The notes: generated by a model not told the origin, from the letters alone. Positions 7,086-13,886 are shown, numbered from the stretch's first letter. The stretch is DNA of 14,711 nt from Candidatus Woesearchaeota archaeon (GCA_019323655.1 JAHWGX010000021.1:1-14711), one strand, 5' to 3'. Made by a program: numbers and translations.

Positions 7086-7937
7086 ATGGTACTTGAATCT
7101 TTGCTTAATCCCTTGAAGGCGGAAAAGAAGCCATGGGAAATGTTATTTCTGGGCTTTATGTACTCTTCTGTGGCCATACTATTATCTTTGTGGATTTTCA
7201 GAGAGCAGGCAAGCATGGTAATGGTGTTCTTTACTGTCATAGCCTGCTTGCCGATTGTTTACAACGCTATGAAGCTGGAAGAAAAAAAAGATTTGTCCAT
7301 ATTCAAGGAAAGAGAGCTTCTGAGAGAGCATAATAAGGCCATAGTTTTTCTAATGTTTCTTTTTTTGGGCATGACCCTGTCCTTTGTGGCATGGTACGTT
7401 TTTCTGCCGTCAGAAACTATGTACAGCGTGTTTGACAAACAAACTGCTACGATACAGGCAATTAACAATCAAGTTTCCGGCAATGCTTACCAGCAGGCTT
7501 CCACATTCTCCAAGATATTGCTGAACAATATCAAGGTTTTGAGCTTTGCTGTGCTTTTTGCTTTTATCTATGGCGCCGGGGCGATTTTTATTTTGACATG
7601 GAACGCAAGCGTTATAGGCACGGCTATAGGAAATTTTATCAGGTCTAATATAGGGCAATATGCAGGTTCTATTGGCTTTGGGAAATTTTCAGCTTATTTC
7701 AGCATTGCATCAATAGGGCTTCTGAGGTATGCATTGCACGGGGTTCCGGAAATACTTGCTTATTTTTATGGCGCGCTGGCAGGAGGCATTATCTCTGTGG
7801 CTATAATAAAAAAGCATTATAAGAATGATAATTTTTCCCATATTCTTTTTGACACATCAGAGCTGCTCGTAATTTCAATAGCATTTTTGGTTGTAGCAGC
7901 TTTTATAGAAGTTTATGTTACCCCTATCCTATTCTAA
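7086..7937 (+). CDS. SpoIIM/DUF95-family multi-pass membrane protein
   Basis: A 283-residue integral membrane protein. Hydrophobic segments lie near 19-37, 43-60, 85-106, 150-171, 203-216, 221-241 and 259-280. The C-terminal half carries the family hallmark HGVPEILAYFYGALAGG (218-234), recalling the H-G-x-x-E motif of stage II sporulation protein M relatives. These proteins are widespread in non-sporulating archaea and bacteria, where their role is not established; membrane remodelling or transport has been suggested. A hydrophilic region at 107-147 lies between segments 3 and 4. The gene stands alone under its own TATA promoter with a palindrome, and its last 9 nt overlap the end of the convergent RPA-like gene. 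The family call is fairly confident, but no function can be given. Confidence 0.8.
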   Translation: MVLESLLNPLKAEKKPWEMLFLGFMYSSVAILLSLWIFREQASMVMVFFTVIACLPIVYNAMKLEEKKDLSIFKERELLREHNKAIVFLMFLFLGMTLSFVAWYVFLPSETMYSVFDKQTATIQAINNQVSGNAYQQASTFSKILLNNIKVLSFAVLFAFIYGAGAIFILTWNASVIGTAIGNFIRSNIGQYAGSIGFGKFSAYFSIASIGLLRYALHGVPEILAYFYGALAGGIISVAIIKKHYKNDNFSHILFDTSELLVISIAFLVVAAFIEVYVTPILF

Positions 7938-8561
7938 TACCTTAAACCTTCCTGGCCTGATTTCAAAGATGTCCCCCTCTTTAAGGAGCATTTCAATCAG
8001 CTTGTCTACACCCTTAATATCCTTAGAAGAAATCTCTTCTATTGAAACACCATTGCCTTTGTCAGAATCTTTCAATAACCTAACAATTTTGTTTGCAGGG
8101 CTAATATCAAACTCCTTATTTTTTGCGGAATCGCTGTCAATTTGGGATTTTTCCACTATTCTGGTTTTCTCCAGTTCCAATTGCCTCACTTTAGCCCATT
8201 TAGGATTAATTTTTTTGATTGTCTCGATGAGCAGGTATTTTTCTGAGGAGAATTCTCTTGGCCGCCCGATTATAAGCACCATATCACCAACGTCCACATT
8301 GTTTAAGAGAATATCCTTTTCAAAAACCCGGGCAGAAATCTTTCCTGTGGAGTCATCTATCATCAGGATTTTGTAATTGTTTAGCTCTGATTTCTGCACC
8401 ACAACCCCTACTACATTGATTCTGGATATTTCCTGCCCGTAAGTCTCAAGGTAATTTGGGGCAAACCCTTCTCTTTTTACATACCTTGAGTTAAGGATAT
8501 CCTTTATTCTTATTTTGTATGCAGTTTGCCTTCTTTGGAATCTTTGTTCTGCTTCTGGCAA
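7929..8561 (-). CDS. RPA-like single-strand DNA-binding protein (OB fold plus winged helix)
   Basis: A 210-residue protein with a conserved N-terminal block (KIRIKDIL, EGFAPNYLETYG, 16-42), one OB-fold domain (about 45-118, with DDSTGKISARVF at 69-80) and a C-terminal winged helix (about 153-208) ending PGRFKVLE. This is the RPA32-like domain order. The N-terminal block also resembles archaeal RPA-associated proteins (COG3390), so either name may apply. It should bind single-stranded DNA or an RPA partner during replication. The start codon is TTG at 8559-8561, chosen because GGGGGTG lies 8 nt upstream (8570-8576) and no plausible ATG occurs before residue 67. It follows MCM by 69 nt on the same strand, and its stop overlaps the convergent SpoIIM-family gene by 9 nt. 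Confidence 0.82.
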   Translation of the reverse strand: MPEAEQRFQRRQTAYKIRIKDILNSRYVKREGFAPNYLETYGQEISRINVVGVVVQKSELNNYKILMIDDSTGKISARVFEKDILLNNVDVGDMVLIIGRPREFSSEKYLLIETIKKINPKWAKVRQLELEKTRIVEKSQIDSDSAKNKEFDISPANKIVRLLKDSDKGNGVSIEEISSKDIKGVDKLIEMLLKEGDIFEIRPGRFKVLE

Positions 8562-8569
8562 GAAAACAA

Positions 8570-8577
8570 CACCCCCT
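8570..8577 (-). promoter_or_regulatory. Shine-Dalgarno sequence deciding the TTG start of the RPA-like gene
   Basis: On the minus strand AGGGGGTG precedes the TTG start by 8 nt. It can pair along its length with the archaeal 16S 3' end, using one G-U wobble. The same string AGGGGGTGT precedes TBP, and no comparable site is seen before the other genes. Confidence 0.7.
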
Positions 8578-8593
8578 GGAAATTTAGGATAAG

Positions 8594-8603
8594 GGTATAT
8601 ACC
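8594..8603. promoter_or_regulatory. GGTATATACC palindrome in the mcm-RPA gap, possible internal promoter
   Basis: A perfect 10-bp palindrome centred about 37 nt before the RPA-like start codon. It is TATA-like in its middle, so it may be an internal TATA element giving a short leadered transcript that carries the Shine-Dalgarno sequence. Read-through from mcm is the alternative, since no T-run follows mcm. Confidence 0.35.
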
Positions 8604-8630
8604 TTTCAGAGCGCTATTGGCTATAACTCA

Positions 8631-10664
8631 TTACAGTTTTTGTATAAATGACCTGCGAGGCTCAAAAACTTCCCCCATCCTCTTCATCTTTTCCAAAACT
8701 TCCTCTACCTTATCCTCGCCAATGCCCTTGTTTTTGGCCTCTTCTATTATATCATCAATCGGCACAGTTTTTCCTATTTTGTTTTCTAGGTCGCTTATGA
8801 TTTCTTTTATTATGATTATGTGGCTTCTTTGAGATGCAGAAATTCCGGTTGTTATCCTGTCGATGTCTATTTTTCCAGTTTCCTTGTCCAGGCCTACCTG
8901 CATAAGGCAGTACTGCACAAGCTCAATGGCTCTTTTTGCATCCCTCTTTGTTGCTTTTGGGCTTAATCTTATCCTTGCAGATGCTTCTGTAAATCTTACA
9001 AGAGCCTCCAACTGCCTTGCGGATATGGGTATTGCCTTAATGCCCTCTTCAGTACCGCCGCTGGCGCGCATTTTAAGATAGAAGTTTTTTATTTCCTGCA
9101 AAGCGCGGTCGGTAATACTGGGCTCAACTTTTTGCTTTGCATATGCAATGTATTTTCTCAAAAAATCAGTTGGTATCTCCGGCTCGTAAAGATCCGGTGT
9201 TTGATGCAACTTTAGTATATGGCTTGCCATTTTTTCATCTTTTGTCTCATCCGGGAGGTCCTTTACAGGAAAGATAAGGTCAAACCTGTTAATTAATGTC
9301 GGCGGCAAATCAATTTGTTCTGATATTATTCCATAAGGGTCAAACCTTCCGAATTTAGGATTGGCTGCTGCAAGCACTGTGGTTCGCGAAATTAATGTCG
9401 CTTGTATGTTTGCCTTGGATATGCTGACAGTCTGCTGTTCAAGGGCCTCGTGCATAGCAGCCCTGTCTTCTGAGACCATCTTGTCCATTTCGTCTATGCA
9501 ACAAATTCCATTGGATGCCAGAACCAGAGCACCAGCTTCTAAACTCCATCCTTTTAAAAATTCATCCTTGACAACAGATGCTGTCAAACCAGCGCCTGAG
9601 ACGCCTCTGCCGCTTACATACCTTCCTTTTGGAGCTATGACACTGATTCTTTTTAGTATGGCGCTTTTTCCACTTCCAGGATCCCCAACCAGCAAAATAT
9701 GCATATCCCCCCTGCTGACAACTTTGTCCTTTCTTACTTTTCTGATACCGCCCACAAGCTGGAGCAGCAATGCCTCTTTTTCTCTAGAATAGCCGTAAAT
9801 GGAAGGAGCAACAGAATTAACAAGCTTGGAATATAATTCTGGCTCTTGGGAGAGATTTATTATTTTTTGCTCCTCCTCTTTTGAAATTTCAACTTCATAA
9901 AAAGTTTCTTCAGCTGCTTCAACATAATTAGCTTCTATCATCAGGTCAAATCTTGTGGATTTGGAGCCTGTCCTTAGTATGATTGGAATCTCTTTTATTA
10001 TGCCTATGATAGTAATTTTGCTGCCGGGATTTGTTTTTTTCTCGCTAAGGGGACTTACCAAATCATCCCTAAGGAATATATTAACTCTTTTTGGCTGTTC
10101 TCCGCCTTCGAGGCTTTCAGGAGCCTCTTCCAGAACAATTCCCTGGGCATCGACAAGGTCTTTGCTGATCAAGGTAAACTTTCCTTTTCTCCCACAACCA
10201 CATCTTGAGGGCTCCTTAAAACTGCTGTCTAACTGGAGCACATTTATTACATTGCCGCATACAGGGCATTCGAATTTTGCAGCAGTTACCTGAGGCCTGA
10301 CATCAGACTTCTGCCTTACTATACCTTCAACATCCAACAGTTTGCCAAGGTGTTTGCTCCTTATGTTTCTTACTAATATATGCTGGCTTTTTGGGAGGTT
10401 TCTAAAGCGCACTTTGATGCTGCTTGCATCTTCCAAATCAAACTGCTCAACAGCAAGCTCTGCAGCCTTTATAGTGTCCTCTGGATTCTCCAGCAGCTCG
10501 TTAGCCAAGTCAAGGTCAAACTTAGAAAGCTCTGCAAAGTCGATAACAAAATATTTAAGGTCCTTTCTTAAATTTTCAGCTATTTTTGTGTAGTAGTACG
10601 ACTCTATAAACTCCTGGAATCTCTTTATCTGCTCTGATGCGTCTATTTTGGCTAATTCCTGCAT
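8631..10664 (-). CDS. mcm: MCM replicative DNA helicase
   Basis: Hexameric 3'-5' helicase that unwinds DNA at the fork. The N-terminal region has an OB fold with a zinc site C133-x2-C136 and C155-x-C157, where the second half is CxC and not the usual CxxC. The AAA+ core has Walker A GDPGSGKS (327-334), Walker B CCIDEMDK (388-395), sensor 1 AAANP (432-436), an arginine finger in LINRFDL (R460) and sensor 2 in ISARQLEALVRF (R550). A C-terminal winged helix (about 612-677) ends FEPRRSFIQKL. The 677-residue length is typical, with no intein. The ATG at 10664 has a TATA box 27 nt upstream; an AAAGGTG also sits 10 nt before it. It lies between TBP upstream and the RPA-like gene downstream on the same strand. 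Confidence 0.96.
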   Translation of the reverse strand: MQELAKIDASEQIKRFQEFIESYYYTKIAENLRKDLKYFVIDFAELSKFDLDLANELLENPEDTIKAAELAVEQFDLEDASSIKVRFRNLPKSQHILVRNIRSKHLGKLLDVEGIVRQKSDVRPQVTAAKFECPVCGNVINVLQLDSSFKEPSRCGCGRKGKFTLISKDLVDAQGIVLEEAPESLEGGEQPKRVNIFLRDDLVSPLSEKKTNPGSKITIIGIIKEIPIILRTGSKSTRFDLMIEANYVEAAEETFYEVEISKEEEQKIINLSQEPELYSKLVNSVAPSIYGYSREKEALLLQLVGGIRKVRKDKVVSRGDMHILLVGDPGSGKSAILKRISVIAPKGRYVSGRGVSGAGLTASVVKDEFLKGWSLEAGALVLASNGICCIDEMDKMVSEDRAAMHEALEQQTVSISKANIQATLISRTTVLAAANPKFGRFDPYGIISEQIDLPPTLINRFDLIFPVKDLPDETKDEKMASHILKLHQTPDLYEPEIPTDFLRKYIAYAKQKVEPSITDRALQEIKNFYLKMRASGGTEEGIKAIPISARQLEALVRFTEASARIRLSPKATKRDAKRAIELVQYCLMQVGLDKETGKIDIDRITTGISASQRSHIIIIKEIISDLENKIGKTVPIDDIIEEAKNKGIGEDKVEEVLEKMKRMGEVFEPRRSFIQKL

Positions 10665-10686
10665 AAACTTATTTGCACCTTTTTTG

Positions 10687-10695
10687 ATTTAAATA
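10687..10695 (-). promoter_or_regulatory. TATA box of mcm
   Basis: On the minus strand TATTTAAAT, preceded by AAGG, is centred about 27 nt before the mcm ATG, predicting a start of transcription at or very near the ATG. It resembles the TATTTAAATA core upstream of TBP. Confidence 0.6.
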
Positions 10696-10718
10696 CCTTA
10701 TGCGCGGATGTCCAGTGC

Positions 10719-10732
10719 TTAAGTTAACTTAA
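10719..10732. promoter_or_regulatory. 14-bp perfect palindrome upstream of mcm
   Basis: TTAAGTTAACTTAA is its own reverse complement. It lies about 24 nt upstream of the mcm TATA box and 18 nt after the TBP stop, a position suited to an activator or regulator of mcm. It could equally be a chance AT-rich palindrome or part of the TBP 3' end. Confidence 0.4.
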
Positions 10733-10747
10733 AAAGAACAAAAATAA
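10730..10747 (-). terminator. Oligo-T terminator of TBP
   Basis: On the minus strand, starting 3 nt after the TBP stop, the sequence reads TTATTTTTGTTCTTTTTAAG, with two runs of five T. This matches the oligo-T signal for archaeal RNA polymerase termination, so TBP and mcm are probably separate transcription units. Confidence 0.5.
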
Positions 10748-10749
10748 GC

Positions 10750-11313
10750 TTAGGCCTTGATTTTTTTGAGGTTCTCTATTAGTTTGTCCAAAGCTAAATG
10801 AACTTCTTTTTCGCTTTTTGTTCCTGTGCAGACAATTTTTCCATTGCTGAACAATAGAAATGTTGCTTGCGGGTTGCTCTTTGTCGGAGGCAGCTTGTAA
10901 ACCAAACCAGGAAATTGCTCTGGCTCGTATTCAACATTCTGCAATTTTGTTGCAAGCACGTTTAAGTTCAAGTCCATCCCAACACTGCCTGAAGCAACTA
11001 TATTCTGGATTTTTATTTCAGGCTTTATGGTGATTTTAATGTTTATTTTTTCCAAGCTTTTTATAATCTTTTTTATGCTTTCCTGGACCTTTTCAATAGT
11101 CCTAGCGCCTGTACAGACAATTTTGCCGGAGCTGAAGATTAAAGCAGATGTTTTAGGCTCTTTTATCCGTATAACAAGCCCCGGGAACTGCTCCGGGTTA
11201 TATTCGGTGTTGCTTAATGTAGCAGCCATTTTTTCCAATGGTATATCGTGCCCCAGAGAAGCAGATACGACTATATTGACTATTTTTATATCTCTAACTA
11301 CTTTTTTAGCCAT
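10750..11313 (-). CDS. tbp: TATA-box-binding protein TBP
   Basis: General transcription factor that bends the TATA box and recruits TFB and RNA polymerase. The saddle is formed by two direct repeats (about 10-90 and 100-184), each with EQFPGLV (41-47 and 132-138) and a KIVCTG strand (64-69 and 159-164) preceded by the phenylalanine pattern LIFSSG or LLFSNG. Length 187 is normal. There is no acidic C-terminal tail such as some archaeal TBPs have. The ATG at 11313 has a strong Shine-Dalgarno AGGGGGTG 5 nt upstream, so a leadered mRNA is likely. The gene diverges from Rpp30 across a region with a palindromic TATA-like element and an ORB-like site. The palindrome may allow autoregulation, which is inferred. 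Confidence 0.96.
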   Translation of the reverse strand: MAKKVVRDIKIVNIVVSASLGHDIPLEKMAATLSNTEYNPEQFPGLVIRIKEPKTSALIFSSGKIVCTGARTIEKVQESIKKIIKSLEKINIKITIKPEIKIQNIVASGSVGMDLNLNVLATKLQNVEYEPEQFPGLVYKLPPTKSNPQATFLLFSNGKIVCTGTKSEKEVHLALDKLIENLKKIKA

Positions 11314-11318
11314 TTTTA

Positions 11319-11326
11319 CACCCCCT
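11319..11326 (-). promoter_or_regulatory. Shine-Dalgarno sequence of TBP
   Basis: On the minus strand AGGGGGTG lies 5 nt before the TBP ATG. It is the same string as before the RPA-like gene and contrasts with the predicted leaderless genes around it. Confidence 0.7.
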
Positions 11327-11337
11327 AAACAAAAATT

Positions 11338-11347
11338 TATTTATAAA
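11338..11347 (-). promoter_or_regulatory. Proximal TATA-like element of TBP
   Basis: On the minus strand TTTATAAATA is centred about 29 nt before the ATG. Use of this box would start transcription within the Shine-Dalgarno region or beyond it, which makes it less likely to be the only promoter than the distal element at 11365-11376. Confidence 0.35.
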
Positions 11348-11364
11348 CCTTTAAAAACGAAGTT

Positions 11365-11376
11365 GTATTTAAATAC
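11365..11376. promoter_or_regulatory. Palindromic TATA element GTATTTAAATAC between TBP and Rpp30
   Basis: A perfect 12-bp palindrome. Used toward TBP it would start transcription near 11344, giving a leader of about 30 nt that includes the Shine-Dalgarno site. It is flanked by near-symmetric arms (AAAAACGAAG on the left, CTTTTGTTTTT on the right). As a symmetric TATA site it could bind TBP itself in either direction. Confidence 0.5.
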
Positions 11377-11424
11377 TTTTGTTTTTAAATAGCAAGGTTT
11401 GGATATAGTTATTTAAGGAGATAT

Positions 11425-11446
11425 GCCCCCTTGGTTTCCTATGGAG
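11425..11446 (-). promoter_or_regulatory. ORB-like element 3 with full G-string, between TBP and Rpp30
   Basis: Read on the minus strand from 11446, the sequence is CTCCATAGGAAAC, then CAA, then GGGGGC. This closely follows archaeal origin recognition boxes, which have a TTCCANNGGAAAC dyad followed after a few bases by a run of about five G. Its core TCCATAGGAAA is identical to the dyad at the cdc6 start, and TGGGCAACTAAGGA (11455-11468) beside it parallels a string beside the site at 42-70. It is the best ORB match in the window. Binding by Orc1/Cdc6 is inferred. Confidence 0.55.
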
Positions 11447-11509
11447 ATTTGTATTGGGCAACTAAGGATGTACTTGTTGTGCAGTAGTTAAATAAAACTA
11501 AAAGCAAAG

Positions 11510-11518
11510 TATATTAAA
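11510..11518 (+). promoter_or_regulatory. TATA box of the Rpp30-PKD operon
   Basis: TATATTAAA is centred about 27 nt before the ATG at 11541, with no Shine-Dalgarno sequence, so a leaderless mRNA is expected. The 10-mer GTATATTAAA is repeated exactly at 13917-13926 before the cysteine-rich secreted gene. Confidence 0.6.
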
Positions 11519-11540
11519 TCTAAGGATTAAGTAAATTAAA

Positions 11541-12146
11541 ATGCTGGATATTGTAATGCCCAACAATAACGAAAAAGAGTTCATCTCAGCGGCAGGAAAA
11601 TTAGGGTACAAGGCTTTGTGTTTTCTTTACAGGTTGGAAGATTACTTAAAAAAACAAAAAAATTTTGAAGATGAAAAATTAAATATCTATATGGGGGTTC
11701 TTGCAGACAACAGAAATATAAACAAGGTTAGGAGCAGGATAGAAAATGCAAAAGCCTTTATCGCTTTTAAGAGCTTTGGGAATGACCGGTTTGCAATAGA
11801 AAAATCAAGAGCAGACATGGTTTTTGCTTTTGAAGAGAACCCTAAAAGGGATTTCATACACCAGAGGGCATCAGGGCTGAACCATATCCTATGCAGGCTG
11901 GCAAATGAAAATAATGTTTTTATTGGGTTTTCATTGAATTCTATTTTAAATTCGGAAAACAAATTTATTATTTTGGGCAGGATAATGCAAAACATAAAAC
12001 TCTGCAAAAAATTTAAGGCAAAAACTATAGTTGCATCTTTTGCCAGAAAGCCTTTTGAGATGAGGAGCGTGCACGATATAATAAGCTTATTCAAAACTTT
12101 GGGCTGGGAAAAGCCGGATTTTTTGAAAGAATCAGTTTTAAAATAA
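11541..12146 (+). CDS. rnp3: RNase P protein component 3 (Rpp30)
   Basis: PHP-fold protein subunit of the RNase P ribonucleoprotein that trims tRNA 5' leaders; it pairs with Pop5 in the holoenzyme. The 201-residue length fits archaeal Rpp30. The recognisable core is ADMVFAFEE (91-99), then RDFIHQRASGLNHILCRLA (103-121), with the SGLNH signature, a following FIGFSL strand (127-132), and the ASFARKPFEMRSVHDII block (165-181) followed by LG. The metal ligands of bacterial PHP phosphatases are not evident, as is usual for Rpp30. It is separated by only 4 nt from the downstream PKD protein and so is cotranscribed with it, a pairing without obvious functional logic. Confidence 0.9.
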   Translation: MLDIVMPNNNEKEFISAAGKLGYKALCFLYRLEDYLKKQKNFEDEKLNIYMGVLADNRNINKVRSRIENAKAFIAFKSFGNDRFAIEKSRADMVFAFEENPKRDFIHQRASGLNHILCRLANENNVFIGFSLNSILNSENKFIILGRIMQNIKLCKKFKAKTIVASFARKPFEMRSVHDIISLFKTLGWEKPDFLKESVLK

Positions 12147-12150
12147 AAAT

Positions 12151-13656
12151 ATGAAATATAATAAGTTGTTTTGCCTTGGAATCTTGTTTTTACTTTTAGC
12201 TATTTGCACTTATGGAGCGTTTGCAATAGGCAATACACCACCAACTGCAGATGCTGGCGAAGACAGAAGTGTTGTTATAGGAGAAACTATGGAGCTGGAA
12301 GGCTCAGGCTCAGATGCAGAAAATGATCCTTTAACGTTTGCATGGTCAATTATTTTCAAGCCTTACAGCAGCAAGGCAGTTCTTTCAGAGAGTGATATAC
12401 CTAACCCTTACTTTACACCAGATGTGGAAGGGAGTTATCTTTTTAACCTAAAGGTTAATGACGGCAAGTTAAACTCAAAACCAGACACAGTGCTTTATAC
12501 TGCAGTAAAAGCGGGGAACAATAAGCCTACTGCAAATGCCGGTGCTGATATAGAAGCAAAAGTAGGAGAAGAGGTGGAACTGCAGGGCTCTGGTTCTGAT
12601 AAAGATGGGGATACAATAATTTTTAAGTGGTTTATTGTAAGCAGACCGGAAAACAGCAAGGCAATTTTATCAAATCCAAATACACAAAACCCCCAGTTTA
12701 CGCCGGATGCTGCAGGTCATTATACTATACAGCTAATTACTGATGATGGGAAAGAGGACAGCAATCCTGATACTGTGGGCATTAATGCACTTAACCCGAT
12801 AGAAATTGCTGGGCAATGCATGGAAGGATATTGCTATTTAGAGACAAGGCAGTGGTGCAATAACGGCTTGTTAGTTTCTGAAGGATATTGCGAGAACTGC
12901 AAGTACCAGGACGATACTTGTTTGGAAGTTGTTGATGCTTGTAACTATAATGAGGATTGCGAAAGCGGATTTTGCTTTAATGGGAGGTGCGCTGAGCCGA
13001 CATGTGATGACGGCATAAAAAATGGCTACGAAACTGATGTAGATTGCGGGGGTTCATGCAAAAAATGTGAGCTGGGGCAAAGCTGCAATGCAGATAAAGA
13101 CTGCGAGGCAGGCGTTTGTTTATCTTTTGTTTGCTCAGAAAGAGTACCTGGCGGGACAACAATAGAAGAAGACAGAGATAAAGATGAAATCCCGGATGAA
13201 TGGGAAATGAAATATGGATTGGATCCTTATAAAGCCGAGGATGCAGATTTGGATTTTGATAAAGACGGGTTAAGCAATTTAGAGGAATACACTTTTGGAA
13301 CAAACCCTCTCCATGCAGATAGTGATGAAGACGGCCGTACCGACAAAGAGGAAATAGAAGCAGAAACAGAGCCTTTAGAGCCTGAGCCAGAAGGAATCAA
13401 TAAGCTACTGCTTGTATCAACTATCTTAATAATAATTTTTGGTGCTGGAAGCTATGCTGTTTATTATTTTAAAGACAATATTGTTAAACCTAAAATAAAA
13501 GTTCCGGAATTTATAGGCGCATATTTGCCAGAACGCCCAGTCTTAACGCCTTCCAGAAAGGAGGAAATAAGAGAGGTTGTCAAGAAAAGAAGAAAAGAGA
13601 AGAGAGAGAAAAGAAAGAAAGCTCTTGAGCCGTTCTATAAACCAAAGAAGAAGTAA
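12151..13656 (+). CDS. Membrane-anchored surface protein: two PKD domains, Cys-rich modules, Ca-binding repeats
   Basis: A 501-residue exported protein. Residues 1-25 form a signal peptide. Two tandem PKD/Ig-like domains follow (about 26-120 and 122-215), sharing PTADAG/PTANAG, ELEGSGSD/ELQGSGSD and FTPD motifs. Residues 223-328 hold 18 cysteines, including a DDGIKNGYETDVDCGGSC module (286-303) typical of DPANN surface proteins. Thrombospondin type 3-like calcium loops lie at DRDKDEIPDEWE (341-352), DLDFDKDGLSNLEE (366-379) and DSDEDGRTDKEE (390-401). After an acidic Glu/Pro stretch come a transmembrane helix (418-438) and a cytoplasmic tail whose end (470-501) is extremely basic. It probably acts in adhesion or cell-cell contact; the partner is unknown. 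It is cotranscribed with rnp3, starting 4 nt after it. Confidence 0.88.
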   Translation: MKYNKLFCLGILFLLLAICTYGAFAIGNTPPTADAGEDRSVVIGETMELEGSGSDAENDPLTFAWSIIFKPYSSKAVLSESDIPNPYFTPDVEGSYLFNLKVNDGKLNSKPDTVLYTAVKAGNNKPTANAGADIEAKVGEEVELQGSGSDKDGDTIIFKWFIVSRPENSKAILSNPNTQNPQFTPDAAGHYTIQLITDDGKEDSNPDTVGINALNPIEIAGQCMEGYCYLETRQWCNNGLLVSEGYCENCKYQDDTCLEVVDACNYNEDCESGFCFNGRCAEPTCDDGIKNGYETDVDCGGSCKKCELGQSCNADKDCEAGVCLSFVCSERVPGGTTIEEDRDKDEIPDEWEMKYGLDPYKAEDADLDFDKDGLSNLEEYTFGTNPLHADSDEDGRTDKEEIEAETEPLEPEPEGINKLLLVSTILIIIFGAGSYAVYYFKDNIVKPKIKVPEFIGAYLPERPVLTPSRKEEIREVVKKRRKEKREKRKKALEPFYKPKKK

Positions 13657-13670
13657 TTATTGCCTGTTTG

Positions 13671-13686
13671 CTTTTTATTTTTAATT
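13671..13686 (+). terminator. Oligo-T terminator after the PKD surface protein
   Basis: CTTTTTATTTTTAATT lies 15 nt after the stop codon, with two runs of five T on the coding strand, as expected for archaeal termination. Confidence 0.5.
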
Positions 13687-13768
13687 ATGCTCTGCAATTT
13701 TATGGTGAACATATTTCTCTATAATTAAATTTTAATATGCTCGCTGGCGCTCATAACATCTAGTGCTC

Positions 13769-13797
13769 GGCTTTTTTTGACTGCAACTAAAAAAACC
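13769..13797. repeat. Poly-T/poly-A inverted repeat, possible secondary terminator
   Basis: GG, C, seven T, ten bases, seven A and CC form an almost perfect hairpin with one unpaired C. Each strand shows a T7 run, so it could terminate transcription from either side. In context it would serve as a backup terminator for the PKD gene. Confidence 0.45.
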
Positions 13798-13886
13798 TCG
13801 CATAATTATTCATTATTGCCGAATAATTCCCGGGAAAAATTTATTGGCAGGAAAATTTGTCATTTGCTATAATACCAAAAAAATAG

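Noticed and set aside
7915..8376. 153-codon plus-strand frame over the RPA-like gene
   Set aside because: Antisense to a conserved OB-fold/winged-helix gene; Ser/Leu-rich shadow composition.
8571..8587. CCCCCTGGAAATTT upstream of the RPA-like gene as another ORB-like site
   Set aside because: The dyad half is missing and the C/G run is fully explained as a Shine-Dalgarno sequence 8 nt before the TTG start.
13739..13800. GC-rich patch as a tRNA or other stable RNA gene
   Set aside because: No acceptor stem, anticodon arm or T-loop could be paired, and only short hairpins are visible.
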